Source: RGIG7179 sp051893555 | GTDB lineage: Bacteria; Bacillota; Clostridia; Peptostreptococcales; Anaerovoracaceae | Assembly (NCBI GenBank): GCA_051893555.1 | Contig: JBJFHL010000015.1 | Span: forward strand, 1-64,000 | Length of the DNA stretch: 64,000 bases | Direction of reading: 5' to 3' | Shown: piece by piece, positions 25,640-34,212 of the stretch | Position numbering within the stretch: position 1 is the first letter of the stretch | Layout: the number at the start of each line of letters is the position of its first letter | Notes under the pieces: model-generated | Databases searched by the model: none | The model's input: the letters and a program-made list of their open reading frames with translations, nothing else | Told to the model about the DNA's origin: nothing | Position numbers and translations under genes: made by a program

Positions 25640-26356
25640 TTAAAGTGGTATCATTATATTATACCGTATTTCGTGCAAAAGTACCAGATAAATTCCTGCT
25701 GCCAGTGCAATATACGGTACCATGGGCTGCTGGTCCGTGATCTTCACCCTGCGCCGCAGAAGAAGGTACACCAGATGACCCGCGCTCAGCAGGGTGGTCA
25801 GAATAAACACGGCGATAATTCCGTCCAGACCGCAGCAGAGCCCCAGTGCGCCGAAAAGCTTGATGTCCCCGCCGCCCAGGGTATCCCTTTTGTAGATCAG
25901 CTTCCCCAGGATGCCGATCAGCAGCATGACGCCGAAGCCGACAAGCGCGCCCCAAAGTCCTGAAAGGGGACCTCCCTCATGGAACGGGATGAATCCGCAG
26001 CCGCAGATTACCAGCAGCAGCACCAGCTGATCCGGCACAATCCGGTATTTGATATCTGCAATGGCCATCTCCAGCAGCAGCCATAAGGCCGCCAGAGCCG
26101 CCAGTCCGTAAACCGGATCCCGCATGGCCAGCCACACAGCCATCACAATGAAAAGCCCGCTGAGCACATACTTCCAGGGCGTGCTCCGCAGCCTCTGCGC
26201 CGTAGGATGGAGCAGTTCCTCGTCCGGCTCCTGCCCGTAATCACAGAGCCAGCTCCCCGGTATGCGGTTAAAAAAATATACGGCACCGTTTCCCAGAATC
26301 ACCCCGGCGAAAATCGCAGCCAGGCAGGTCAGCAGCACCCGAATCACTTCATTCAT
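25640..26356 (-). CDS. Type IV prepilin peptidase-like A24 family membrane protease
   Basis: 238 residues with about six helices. The two catalytic aspartates of GxGD-type proteases are in LLEMAIADIKYRIVPDQLVL and TLGGGDIKLFGALGLCCG. The N-terminal zinc-binding Cys loop and methylase domain of PilD are absent, as in short Gram-positive ComC/CpaA-like members. No pilin or assembly gene is in the window, so the substrate is unknown. First gene of a minus-strand run leading to the GTPase-nuclease gene; promoter at 26381-26409. Confidence 0.88.
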   Translation of the reverse strand: MNEVIRVLLTCLAAIFAGVILGNGAVYFFNRIPGSWLCDYGQEPDEELLHPTAQRLRSTPWKYVLSGLFIVMAVWLAMRDPVYGLAALAALWLLLEMAIADIKYRIVPDQLVLLLVICGCGFIPFHEGGPLSGLWGALVGFGVMLLIGILGKLIYKRDTLGGGDIKLFGALGLCCGLDGIIAVFILTTLLSAGHLVYLLLRRRVKITDQQPMVPYIALAAGIYLVLLHEIRYNIMIPL

Positions 26357-26380
26357 CGTGTACCCCCTCGTATTTCTACC

Positions 26381-26409
26381 ATTTTACCATTTCCTGCCGT
26401 CCGGCGCAA
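26381..26409 (-). promoter_or_regulatory. Sigma-70-type promoter of the prepilin-peptidase-to-GTPase gene run
   Basis: Minus strand TTGCGC (plus 26404-26409), 17-nt spacer, TAAAAT (plus 26381-26386). It is divergent from the LUD-gene promoter and sits about 25 bp before the ATG. Confidence 0.6.
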
Positions 26410-26418
26410 GTATTCGCC

Positions 26419-26447
26419 TTGCCAAAACCCGCCTGATTTACTATAAT
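26419..26447 (+). promoter_or_regulatory. Sigma-70-type promoter of the LUD-domain gene
   Basis: TTGCCA (26419-26424), 17-nt spacer and TATAAT (26442-26447). About 58 bp before the start codon. Confidence 0.75.
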
Positions 26448-26505
26448 ACTGTCATAAGACGATCATAATACGGTCGAAAGATTGTGACCAACGGAGGAAA
26501 AGACC

Positions 26506-27147
26506 ATGAACGAAATTAAAAAAATCCGCTACGGCCGTCTCGGCCCAAAGGTAGCGGAAGCACTGATAAAGAGAAATTTTGACGCCTGCTACTGCGAAGA
26601 CGCCGATGCCGCCCTGAACAAAATCCTCACCCTCATCCCTTCCGATGCGTCGGTGGGTTACGGCGGGTCTCTGACCATCAATGCCCTGGGATTAAAGGAG
26701 GCACTTCGTGCCAGAGGGAACCGGATGTTTGACCGGGATCTGGCCGCAAACCCGGAAGAAAAGAAGAAGATCGAGCACCAGGCCCTCTCCGCAGACTGGT
26801 TCCTCATGAGCAGCAACGCAGTCAGCGAAGATGGACAGCTGGTGAATATCGACGGTATTGGCAACCGGGTGGCTGCTCTGGTTTACGGTCCGGAAAACGT
26901 GCTGGTGGTCGCCGGCATGAATAAGGTAGTTCCAACGGCAGACGACGCCTGGATCCGCGCCCGCAGTACCGCCAGCCCGGAAAACATGGCCCGCTTCACC
27001 GGGAAGAATACCCCTTGCGCCGTCACTGGTGCCTGCGCCGACTGCAACAGCCCGGATTGCATCTGCAATCAGCTGGTGCTGACCCGCCGCTGCAATCCGC
27101 CGAAGCGGATCAAGGTGATCCTGGTGGGCGAAGACCTGGGCCTGTAA
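26506..27147 (+). CDS. LUD-domain protein with C-terminal cysteine cluster (DUF162)
   Basis: 213 residues. The LUD/LutC-type core is seen in SVGYGGSLTINALGLKEALR, DWFLMSSNAVSEDGQLVNID, GNRVAALVYGPENVLVVAG and NKVVPTADDAWIRAR. The C-terminus has a Cys cluster, PCAVTGACADCNSPDCICN, that probably holds an Fe-S cluster. Related LutB/LutC proteins take part in lactate oxidation, but stand-alone LUD proteins of this kind have no settled role and no lutA/lutB is nearby. GGAGG lies before the ATG. Single-gene transcript. Confidence 0.85.
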   Translation: MNEIKKIRYGRLGPKVAEALIKRNFDACYCEDADAALNKILTLIPSDASVGYGGSLTINALGLKEALRARGNRMFDRDLAANPEEKKKIEHQALSADWFLMSSNAVSEDGQLVNIDGIGNRVAALVYGPENVLVVAGMNKVVPTADDAWIRARSTASPENMARFTGKNTPCAVTGACADCNSPDCICNQLVLTRRCNPPKRIKVILVGEDLGL

Positions 27148-27186
27148 GCCTAAGCAAGCCCCCTGTTTTGAAATTCCGTAGAATTC

Positions 27187-27230
27187 GCCGGTCATGTGCT
27201 GCATTCCGCTAGTGCAGACCGGCTATACTT
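27187..27230 (+). terminator. Possible terminator after the LUD gene
   Basis: Stem GCCGGTC (27187-27193) with GACCGGC (27217-27223), an inner partial pairing, and TATACTTTTC after it. The T tract is imperfect and the structure overlaps the 3' end of hicB on the other strand. Confidence 0.4.
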
Positions 27231-27550
27231 TTCTGTAATGCCATCTCCACAAAGCGATTCAATGTGATTTCCTGTGATGCGGCACAGAGAACTGCCTGCT
27301 TATGAAGTTCCGGAGATATTCTCACGTTAAAACTCCCCTTATATGCCATCTCCGGTTTGATGCCTTCTTTCGAACACAATTCCAGATAATCGTCCACTGC
27401 ATGATAAAAGTTTGAAATAAGCTCCTGTGCATTGGTTCCTTCATAGGAGATCAATGCTCGAATTCCCATTACTTTTCCGAAAAATACCCCATCTTCCTGA
27501 GAAAATTCCACACTTCCGATATAGCCTTTGTACTGCATTGTGTTTTTCAC
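27209..27550 (-). CDS. hicB: HicB-family antitoxin
   Basis: 113 residues. The N-terminal partial RNase H-like fold reads YKGYIGSVEFSQEDGVFFGK and ISYEGTNAQELISNFYHAVDDYLE. The C-terminus, FNVRISPELHKQAVLCAASQ followed by ITLNRFVEMAL, is a ribbon-helix-helix DNA-binding segment. HicB neutralises HicA and represses the operon. Start overlaps the hicA stop as ATGA. Lower GC than the flanking genes fits an acquired module. Confidence 0.92.
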   Translation of the reverse strand: MKNTMQYKGYIGSVEFSQEDGVFFGKVMGIRALISYEGTNAQELISNFYHAVDDYLELCSKEGIKPEMAYKGSFNVRISPELHKQAVLCAASQEITLNRFVEMALQKSIAGLH

Positions 27551-27801
27551 AGCAAGCCCTCCCCTCGTAATACATCAATGATCTGTTTCACCTGATATTC
27601 AAGCAATTCTTTTCTGCCATGCGGCTTGTGCAGCAAAATTGGGCAGTGGTGCTCGCTGACAAACATCACACGTGAGCCACTGGTTCTTCCCTTTTCCGTC
27701 CGGTGGTAAGTCAGCAAGCCAAGAAGCGTTTCCAGTTCTGAAAAAGTAAAGTCTTTCGGACAGCTTGTCAGGCGTTTTATCAATTTTTCCTTTGTACTCA
27801 A
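27547..27801 (-). CDS. hicA: HicA-family mRNA interferase toxin
   Basis: 84 residues. The dsRBD-like fold is short: KEKLIKRLTSCPKDFTFSEL, then GRTSGSRVMFVSEH carrying the G-S-R element, and ILLHKPHGRKELLEYQVKQI. The catalytic His common to HicA may be His in LTYHRTEKGR. HicA cleaves mRNA in a translation-independent way. The start is TTG at 27801, with GAAGGAG about 9 nt upstream; an ATG 7 nt earlier is in another frame. Order toxin-antitoxin with overlap is the usual one. Confidence 0.88.
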   Translation of the reverse strand: MSTKEKLIKRLTSCPKDFTFSELETLLGLLTYHRTEKGRTSGSRVMFVSEHHCPILLHKPHGRKELLEYQVKQIIDVLRGEGLL

Positions 27802-27854
27802 AATTCATTCTCCTTCACTATACTATCTTTTTTGATTATTTGCAACTATTTTTA

Positions 27855-27904
27855 GTTCGTATATATTCCATATATATTATACTAAAATCAGGCGTTGCTT
27901 TCAG
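27855..27904 (-). promoter_or_regulatory. Candidate hicAB promoter and AT-rich operator
   Basis: Minus strand CTGAAA (plus 27899-27904), 17-nt spacer and TATAAT (plus 27876-27881). Just downstream is an AT-rich dyad, ATATATTCCATATAT on the plus strand near 27860-27875, placed where a HicB repressor would block transcription. The operator role is inferred. Confidence 0.5.
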
Positions 27905-28004
27905 TACCATCAGGAAGTGAATTTTGCTTTATTTTCTGCCCTTTTTCGACGTATTATTCTTATTTTCGACATTGCAGATCTGGATAGAATTCTATGGTTT
28001 ATTG

Positions 28005-29321
28005 TTAGATAAACTGACTCACAATCACTGCGCATACTGCCAGCGGCACGTTATAGCAGATGGCAGTTGGTACACAGGTATCCCAGATGTGGCTGTGCTG
28101 GCCGTCGGCATTGAGACCGGCGGTCGGCCCCAGGGTGGTATCGGAAGCAGGAGAGCCTGCATCGCCCAGCGCTGCAGCTGCCGCAATCAGCATCACCGTT
28201 CCGCCTACAGAGAAGCCCATTTCCGCACACAGCGGCACATAGAGCACGGCCAGAACCGGAATGGTTCCGAAAGAAGTCCCGATGCCCAGCGTGATGATCA
28301 GACCGATGAGCATCATCATGACGGCGGCCAGCAGCTTGCTACCGCCCATGAAGCCGAGGGAAATCTGTACCAGCTCTTCCACCGCACCGGTGGTGTTCAT
28401 CACATTGGCATAACCGGCAGCTACCAGCATAACGAATGCTATCAGGCCCATGATGGACAGTCCGTTTGCGATCACCGTATCCAGATCCTTCAACTGAATA
28501 GCACCGAATACCACCATGATCAGAATGCCGGCCAGAGCGCCCAGCGGCAGGGAGTCGGTCAGCAGATTGATCACCAGCGTGCCCACTGCGGCCATCAGCG
28601 TCACCCAGTGCGCCGGCTGCATTTTCAGATTCGCCGCCTGGGCTGCGTCATGGTTATGGGCACCTGCGATTTCCAGATTCTCATAATGGCGAGGCTTACG
28701 GAAAACAAACAAAGCAATGGCCAGACCGATGATCATGGCTGCACCCAGCGGCCAGGTGTATTTCCATACATTGCCTACTTCGATTTCCATGCCGTTTGCG
28801 GCCAGGTTATCCGAAATCAGTTCCTGGAAGATCCAGCCGAACCCGAAGGGCAGGGCGATATACGGTGCTTTCAGACCGAAGGCCAGAGCACAGGCTGCAC
28901 CACGTCGATCCAGATTCATTTCATTCATCAGCGGCAGCAATGCCGGAATCAGAATTGGAATGAACGCGATATGAACCGGAATCAGGTTCTGAGAGCAGCA
29001 GGCAATCAGGGTCAGTACCACCAGCAGCATCAGTTTCCGCTTCCCGATCACATGGGATATTTTCAAGGACAAAATCTCCGTAATCCCCGTATAGGCCATT
29101 CCTGCGGCCAGAATGCCAAGTAAGATATAGCTCAGTGCAGTCTGCGCATTTCCGCCCATGCCGGAAATCAGCGTATTGATGGTATCTCCGAAGGACATGC
29201 CGGCGCTCACCCCAGCGACCATGGCAGAAATCAGCAGAGAAAGCAGTACGTTTACTTTCAGCAGACATAAAAGAATCAGCGCAGCTACGCCGATCACAAT
29301 TGGATTCAATAATAACTCCAC
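28005..29321 (-). CDS. Na+/H+ antiporter family (NhaC-like) membrane transporter
   Basis: 438 residues with about twelve helices. Sequence blocks such as ISGMGGNAQTALSYILLGIL, NLIPVHIAFIPILIPALLP, GIGTSFGTIPVLAVLYVPL and AALGDAGSPASDTTLGPTAG match the large Na+/H+ antiporter-type family related to NhaC and ArsB/DASS transporters. The two discontinuous-helix-like stretches (around GTSFGT and GSPASD) suggest an ion-coupled exchanger. Real substrates in this family include amino acids and carboxylates, so 'antiporter' is provisional. Single gene; terminator not evident. Confidence 0.82.
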   Translation of the reverse strand: MELLLNPIVIGVAALILLCLLKVNVLLSLLISAMVAGVSAGMSFGDTINTLISGMGGNAQTALSYILLGILAAGMAYTGITEILSLKISHVIGKRKLMLLVVLTLIACCSQNLIPVHIAFIPILIPALLPLMNEMNLDRRGAACALAFGLKAPYIALPFGFGWIFQELISDNLAANGMEIEVGNVWKYTWPLGAAMIIGLAIALFVFRKPRHYENLEIAGAHNHDAAQAANLKMQPAHWVTLMAAVGTLVINLLTDSLPLGALAGILIMVVFGAIQLKDLDTVIANGLSIMGLIAFVMLVAAGYANVMNTTGAVEELVQISLGFMGGSKLLAAVMMMLIGLIITLGIGTSFGTIPVLAVLYVPLCAEMGFSVGGTVMLIAAAAALGDAGSPASDTTLGPTAGLNADGQHSHIWDTCVPTAICYNVPLAVCAVIVSQFI

Positions 29322-29392
29322 GTATTCTTTGCTCCTTTCAATGATTAAAGTATTCTCACGCTATTCTACTAAAGCAAGTCCCGTGCCAAAAG

Positions 29393-29419
29393 AAAAAAAC
29401 AGCACCAGATGGGCTGTTT
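29393..29419 (-). terminator. Intrinsic terminator of the YjdF-like membrane gene
   Basis: Stem AAACAGC (29397-29403) with GCTGTTT (29413-29419), loop 9 nt, followed on the minus strand by a run of T. It lies about 115 bp past the stop at 29533 and just upstream of the antiporter gene. Confidence 0.7.
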
Positions 29420-29532
29420 CCCTCTCTTTATTTACACTTTTATACAGATTTCGACATATTCCACCAGAAATCTGCGCAATCCATCCCCCAGGCGAACCGA
29501 AAACGTCGGGAGAACGGATTTTGTTGATTCAA

Positions 29533-30456
29533 TTATGAGTCAGCTTCGGTCGTATTCTCCTCCAGCTCGTCCGGAATGCCGTTTCCGTTGAGATCCTGTA
29601 CCGAAGGGATGAACCGGCGGGCAAACCGGCCTTTTCCCCGCTCTTTCACATAGAAAAATCCCACCACTGAAAAGACCACCGCGCCGATAAAATTGACGAA
29701 AAGGTCCTTCATGGTATCATAAATCCCCACATCCAGGTAGCCGCCTACGCCCAGTGCCTGCTGGCTGCCGTCCTCGAACACTACAATGGTATCGGCGATA
29801 TGCCGCAGGATCACCGGATGGTTGGCCTGATCCGGATCCAGCATCACCGAAGAAATGGATGTCAGTACCGTATCCTTCTGCATGTCCATGAGAAAGACCC
29901 GGTCCATTAAACATTCGAAGAATTCCCACAGCACGCCTACGGTCATGGAAAAGCAGAATGCGGTCAGGGAAACGAACAGCGGGGACAGCCGGAAGGTGAA
30001 GCGCTGCGATCGGTTTAGCAGATCCACCAGAGAGAAACCGATGGCGGCACAGAGGAAGCCGTTCATGGTGTGAAGCAGCGTATCCCAGTGGTGAAACTGG
30101 ACATAATAGGCCCGGATCTCCCCGAGAATTTCCGCTGAGAAGATGAACAAAAGGATGATGACCTCCAGAGTGTCAGGCAGATCCACCTTCAGCTTCCGCT
30201 CGATGAGAGACGGCATGAGAAACAGCAGCAGTGTCAGCACGCAGAGAAATACATTCTGATAATCCCCGTTGAAGAACTGTGCCACCATGACTGCAATGAC
30301 TGCAAGCCGCAGCACCGTATAGATCACAGCCATTCGCTTCCGGTTTCCCACAATGCGGTACTGCTGCTCCTCCTGTCGGCGGGCCTGCCGCTGCTGCTTC
30401 TTTTCCTGCTTTTTTTCCTGTTTCTCCAGCTTTTTCTGCTTATTTTCTTCCGTCAT
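29533..30456 (-). CDS. Membrane protein, YjdF/DUF2238-like, with a C-terminal calcium-loop motif
   Basis: 307 residues. A Lys/Gln-rich cytoplasmic head (about residues 1-40, likely coiled coil) is followed by six or so helices. The core HHWDTLLHTMNGFLCAAIGF and TVGVLWEFFECLMD, with His-Asp-His and Glu residues inside the membrane, resembles DUF2238/YjdF proteins. The end reads SVQDLNGNGIPDELEE, a D-x-N-x-N-G loop of the dockerin or thrombospondin type 3 kind. Function unknown. Transcribed downstream of thlA, from which it is separated by a terminator. Confidence 0.7.
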   Translation of the reverse strand: MTEENKQKKLEKQEKKQEKKQQRQARRQEEQQYRIVGNRKRMAVIYTVLRLAVIAVMVAQFFNGDYQNVFLCVLTLLLFLMPSLIERKLKVDLPDTLEVIILLFIFSAEILGEIRAYYVQFHHWDTLLHTMNGFLCAAIGFSLVDLLNRSQRFTFRLSPLFVSLTAFCFSMTVGVLWEFFECLMDRVFLMDMQKDTVLTSISSVMLDPDQANHPVILRHIADTIVVFEDGSQQALGVGGYLDVGIYDTMKDLFVNFIGAVVFSVVGFFYVKERGKGRFARRFIPSVQDLNGNGIPDELEENTTEADS

Positions 30457-30490
30457 GTTACGCTGCCCCTTTTGGATTTTATGTTCGCGA

Positions 30491-30521
30491 TTTCAAAAGA
30501 GCTGCCGGAAACCGGCAGCTC
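30491..30521 (-). terminator. Intrinsic terminator of thlA
   Basis: Perfect 10-bp stem GAGCTGCCGG (30499-30508) with CCGGCAGCTC (30512-30521), 3-nt loop, then TTTT on the minus strand. About 40 bp past the thlA stop. Confidence 0.93.
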
Positions 30522-30562
30522 CTCAGATACTTATATTACCTCTGTTTGTGTGAAGTCAGTTT

Positions 30563-31744
30563 TTATTTTTCCACGATCAGTGCAGTACCCATACCACCGC
30601 CGATGCACAGAGTAGCCAGACCAGTCTTGGCATCGTCTCTTCTCAGCATTTCGTAGATCAGAGAGATCAGGATTCTGCAGCCGGAAGCGCCGATCGGATG
30701 ACCCAGAGCAATTGCTCCGCCGTTTACGTTGGTCTTTTCCGGATCCAGACCCAGGTCTTTTCTTACCGCCAGGGACTGTGCAGCGAATGCTTCGTTTGCT
30801 TCAACCAGATCGATATCCTTGATGGTCAGACCAGCCTTCTTCAGAGCCTTTTCGGAAGCAGGAACAGGACCTACACCCATGATGGAAGGATCTACGCCTG
30901 CGGAAGCATAGGACTTGATGGTAACCAGCGGCTTGATGCCCAGTTCTTCTGCCTTTTCTTTTGCCATAACTACCACAGCAGCACCAGCATCATTGATACC
31001 GGAAGCGTTGGCAGCGGTTACGATACCATCTTTCTTGAATGCCGGTTTCAGCTTGGCAACCTTATCGATGGTGGTTCCGAACTTAGGGAATTCGTCGGTA
31101 TCGAAGATGATTGGATCACCCTTCTTCTGCGGAATTTCTACCGGAACGATTTCATCCTTGAACTTGCCTGCCTTGATAGCAGCTTCTGCTCTGTTCTGGG
31201 AAATCACGGAGAATTCATCCAGTTCTTCTCTGGTAATTCCCCACTGTTCTGCCACGTTTTCAGCAGTGATACCCATGTGGTAACCGTTGAATGCATCCCA
31301 CAGACCATCGTTTACCATCATGTCAACCATCTGGGTGTTATTCATTCTTGCACCCCATCTTGCAGCCGGCATAGCATAAGCAGTTGCGGACATGTTTTCT
31401 GCACCGCCTGCTACGACGATATCTGCATCGCCTGCTTTGATGATCTGTGCAGCCAGTTCAACCGCTCTCAGACCGGAACCGCAAACCTTATTGATCGTCA
31501 TTGCCGGAGTTTCGATTGGCAGACCTGCATCTAAGGTCATCTGTCTTGCAACGTTCTGGCCCAGGCCACCCTGCAGTACAGCACCCATGATGACTTCGTC
31601 CACCTGTTCACCTGTAATTCCGGCTCTCTTTACAGCTTCCTTGATTGCGATAGCGCCCAGCTTTCTGGTAGGGATTCCCTTTAAGGAACCGCCAAAGCTT
31701 CCCATCGGTGTTCTTGCTGCGCTGACAATAACAACTTCTCTCAT
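30563..31744 (-). CDS. thlA: Acetyl-CoA C-acetyltransferase (thiolase)
   Basis: 393 residues. Active-site Cys in NKVCGSGLRAVELAAQ, the His in NVNGGAIALGHPIGASGCRI, and the second Cys in LATLCIGGGMGTALIV are all present. It condenses two acetyl-CoA to acetoacetyl-CoA for butyrate-type or fatty-acid-like metabolism, or runs in reverse. AAGGAGG lies shortly before the ATG. Codon use is biased to a few codons (for example AAC/GCA/GAA), as in highly expressed genes. It stands alone; no crotonase or hbd gene is adjacent. Confidence 0.96.
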   Translation of the reverse strand: MREVVIVSAARTPMGSFGGSLKGIPTRKLGAIAIKEAVKRAGITGEQVDEVIMGAVLQGGLGQNVARQMTLDAGLPIETPAMTINKVCGSGLRAVELAAQIIKAGDADIVVAGGAENMSATAYAMPAARWGARMNNTQMVDMMVNDGLWDAFNGYHMGITAENVAEQWGITREELDEFSVISQNRAEAAIKAGKFKDEIVPVEIPQKKGDPIIFDTDEFPKFGTTIDKVAKLKPAFKKDGIVTAANASGINDAGAAVVVMAKEKAEELGIKPLVTIKSYASAGVDPSIMGVGPVPASEKALKKAGLTIKDIDLVEANEAFAAQSLAVRKDLGLDPEKTNVNGGAIALGHPIGASGCRILISLIYEMLRRDDAKTGLATLCIGGGMGTALIVEK

Positions 31745-31932
31745 GTTTATGTATCCTCCTTAAATAGTAGTTATAAGTTGTCGAATCCAATTCGTAGTTC
31801 CATTAAAACACAGGAACCACAAAAAAGCAAGGGGTAATAGTTAAAAAAATAACAATTCCCTTTGTCTTTTTTCCCATACACATTTATTTTACCATATCTG
31901 CCGGAAAAGGCAACCCTTCCAACAATAGTAGT

Positions 31933-32886
31933 TTATTTAACGAAAGACGCCTCATATTTCTCCGCCAGTTTCACCGGCTTATAGGACAGCTTGGTTTGCC
32001 GCAGATTTTCCATGCCCATGTCTTCTTCCCGGTTGACATAAACCACATCCTCTGGGAGATGGCAGCAGAAATCGTGGTTGATGGCCTGATAAATGCCGCG
32101 AAATGCCGGGTTGGCCTTTTCCACGTGGACCAGCACCGATTCGTGACTGTTGGTTCTGGCAAATTCCCCGATCGTTACCGCTTCAATCCGGCCATCGATA
32201 CGGATCACACCCGAAAGCAGCCTGCCTGTGCCCAGCAGGCTCAGCAGCTCCTCGATCGCCCGCGTCTCCAGTTCCAGGATGGTCTTCCATTCTTCCGGCA
32301 TTTCCAGCAGTTTCTGATGGTTGATCCGTTCCAGAAAATCCAGTACCTCCCGAACCGTCTCTGACGTAATCTCTTCATAGATATAATCATACGTCCGCTG
32401 GAAATAATTCAGGTGATTCTTCTTCTGGTGCAGCTTCCTGCCGGAAAGATTCACCAGATCCTCCCGCAGATAGATATAGTCATCATCGTCCCGATCATGG
32501 GTCAGTTCCACCTGATTGCCGTATATTTCCTTCAGCAGGGGTGCCAGAGAGGCCGGGATCAGGGAAATTTCAAACTTTTTCCCCTTCTTTTCAAAAATCT
32601 TCTTCGCGGCATCGATGGTTTCCCGCAGCTTGTCCTTCTCATAGGTTCCCGTTCTGGTCAGAGGAAAGGACATGAAATACTCCTCCTCTTCGGTTTCCAG
32701 GGTGCCCAGTCCGGCAACGCACAGGTAGTCTCCGATGACCTGCCACGTGATCTTATGGGTATCTCTCCAGATATAGTTGGCGATAAAAGTATGGCTGGAT
32801 GCCTGATAATCGTAGCCGTCGAAATACGCATCCAGCAGTGCTGTGTCTTCTTCTGTCAGGTCTTTAAAGTCTCTCTCAAAAATCAT
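31933..32886 (-). CDS. DUF2156 (LPG-synthetase C-terminal, GNAT-like) protein
   Basis: 317 residues. The two GNAT-like halves show FERDFKDLTEEDTALLDAY, ASSHTFIANYIWRDTHKI, LVNLSGRKLHQKKNHLNYF, LSGVIRIDGRIEAVTIGEF and VYVNREEDMGMENLRQTKLS. This pattern matches the phosphatidylglycerol lysyltransferase-like domain (PF09924), here without the membrane part of MprF. Soluble members are widespread in Clostridia and uncharacterised; aminoacyl transfer is only a family inference. Last in the sirtuin-surE run, 13 bp after the isochorismatase-fold gene. Confidence 0.85.
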   Translation of the reverse strand: MIFERDFKDLTEEDTALLDAYFDGYDYQASSHTFIANYIWRDTHKITWQVIGDYLCVAGLGTLETEEEEYFMSFPLTRTGTYEKDKLRETIDAAKKIFEKKGKKFEISLIPASLAPLLKEIYGNQVELTHDRDDDDYIYLREDLVNLSGRKLHQKKNHLNYFQRTYDYIYEEITSETVREVLDFLERINHQKLLEMPEEWKTILELETRAIEELLSLLGTGRLLSGVIRIDGRIEAVTIGEFARTNSHESVLVHVEKANPAFRGIYQAINHDFCCHLPEDVVYVNREEDMGMENLRQTKLSYKPVKLAEKYEASFVK

Positions 32887-32899
32887 GCTGTCTTCTTTC

Positions 32900-33460
32900 T
32901 CATTTCACGATGGAGGAAATTGCCTTGAATTCCGGTGCTTTCGCGCTTTCCAGCATGTCATACAGCATGCTTTCACAGCTGCTGACAACAATGCCGGCCT
33001 TCTCCATGCGCCGCAGAGAAATCTCACGGTTTTCTCTGGTACGGGACTGTACGCAGTCTGCCGCAAGGAATACATCGAATCCCATCTCCAGCAGGTCCAG
33101 CGCCGTCTGCTCCACACAGATATGTGTCTCACAGCCGGTGATGATCACAGAAGTCCTGCCTTCTTCTTTCGCCTCGTTTACGGCTGCAAGGAATTCCTCA
33201 TTTCCGCAGCAGCTGAAGGTCACTTTATCAATCGGCGCATAGTCGCCCAGCGCTTCTGCCACCACCGGCACGGTCTCACCCAGTCCGCGGGTATACTGCT
33301 GGGTCACGATCACCGGCAGCCCCAGTACTTTCGCACCGCGGATCATCCGTGCTGTCTTGTCTTCCACGTCATTTCTGTCGTACATGGCCGGCATCAGTTT
33401 CTCCTGAAAATCAATCACCGCCAGAATGGTATTGTCCTTCTTCAGTCTCTTCGTCATCAT
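32900..33460 (-). CDS. Isochorismatase-fold cysteine hydrolase
   Basis: 186 residues. The catalytic triad of the family is visible: Asp in ILAVIDFQEKLMPAM, Lys in the PIDKVTFSC segment and Cys in VIITGCETHICVEQTALDLL. The cis-peptide region VIITGCETH is conserved. It lacks the metal-binding His set of nicotinamidase PncA, so a YcaC-like or unknown amide substrate is more likely. The start at 33460 gives an ATGA overlap with surE. Position between a sirtuin/SurE pair and DUF2156 hints at nucleotide or NAD breakdown, unproven. Confidence 0.87.
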   Translation of the reverse strand: MMTKRLKKDNTILAVIDFQEKLMPAMYDRNDVEDKTARMIRGAKVLGLPVIVTQQYTRGLGETVPVVAEALGDYAPIDKVTFSCCGNEEFLAAVNEAKEEGRTSVIITGCETHICVEQTALDLLEMGFDVFLAADCVQSRTRENREISLRRMEKAGIVVSSCESMLYDMLESAKAPEFKAISSIVK

Positions 33461-34212
33461 AATGTAATCCCCCAATTTTCTGCCTGTTTCAATGCTTCAT
33501 AGTCGTTCAGATCATATTTTATGGTAGAAATCGTCGCCCAGCCTTCTTCGATCAGGCGTACATCGATATCCTCATCATGGTCGGTCCGCTTCACCGGTTC
33601 GCCTACATAGCGAAAGCGCATTTCTTCTTCCTCTTCGAACCATTCATCATAGGTCATTTGACCCAGACGGGCCGTCCGCACGCCTTTGATTTCCTCCTGC
33701 GGCAGGTTCGGTGTGTTGATGCTGATCAGATATCCCTTTCCCGCAGTCTCCATCGCACGGTCGAAGACCTTCACCGCCAGGCTGCAGGCTGCCGCAAAAT
33801 GTTCCGGGAAGTGGCTGCAGACGGAAACCGCCACCGCAGGATAGCCTGCAAACATTCCTTCTGCCGCCGCAGAAACCGTTCCGGAATACATGGTATCCGT
33901 GCCCAGATTCGCACCGTGATTAATCCCTGCATAGACGATGTCTGTCTCAATGCCCTTTCTTCTCAAAATCTCCAGTCCCAGCTTCACACAGTCTGCCGGG
34001 GTTCCCGACAGTTTCCACGCCTGTTTCGCACCCGGGAAATCCGGTATTTCTTCTGCACGCATCTCTCCATGGATGCTGAGGGCGTGGCTGCTGGCACTGC
34101 GTTGGGTGTCCGGTGCAACCACATATACATTTCCCTTTTCAGCGAGGGCCTCCGCCAGATGCCGGATACCCTCTGCCTGGATGCCGTCATCATTTGCAAT
34201 CAGTATATTCAT
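33457..34212 (-). CDS. surE: 5'/3'-nucleotidase SurE
   Basis: 251 residues. Begins MNILIANDDGIQAEGIRHLA with the metal-binding DD pair, then VVAPDTQRSASSHALSIHG, SGTPADCVKLGLE and YAGINHGANLGTDTMYSGTV, all diagnostic of SurE. It removes phosphate from nucleoside 5'- and 3'-monophosphates. Its start directly abuts the sirtuin stop and its stop overlaps the next gene, so all three are coupled. Confidence 0.96.
   Translation of the reverse strand: MNILIANDDGIQAEGIRHLAEALAEKGNVYVVAPDTQRSASSHALSIHGEMRAEEIPDFPGAKQAWKLSGTPADCVKLGLEILRRKGIETDIVYAGINHGANLGTDTMYSGTVSAAAEGMFAGYPAVAVSVCSHFPEHFAAACSLAVKVFDRAMETAGKGYLISINTPNLPQEEIKGVRTARLGQMTYDEWFEEEEEMRFRYVGEPVKRTDHDEDIDVRLIEEGWATISTIKYDLNDYEALKQAENWGITL

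Noticed and set aside
33457..34212. A tRNA or small RNA gene around the surE operon and elsewhere
   Set aside because: No cloverleaf with a T-arm was seen in any spacer in the window; scanning by eye cannot exclude small RNAs.
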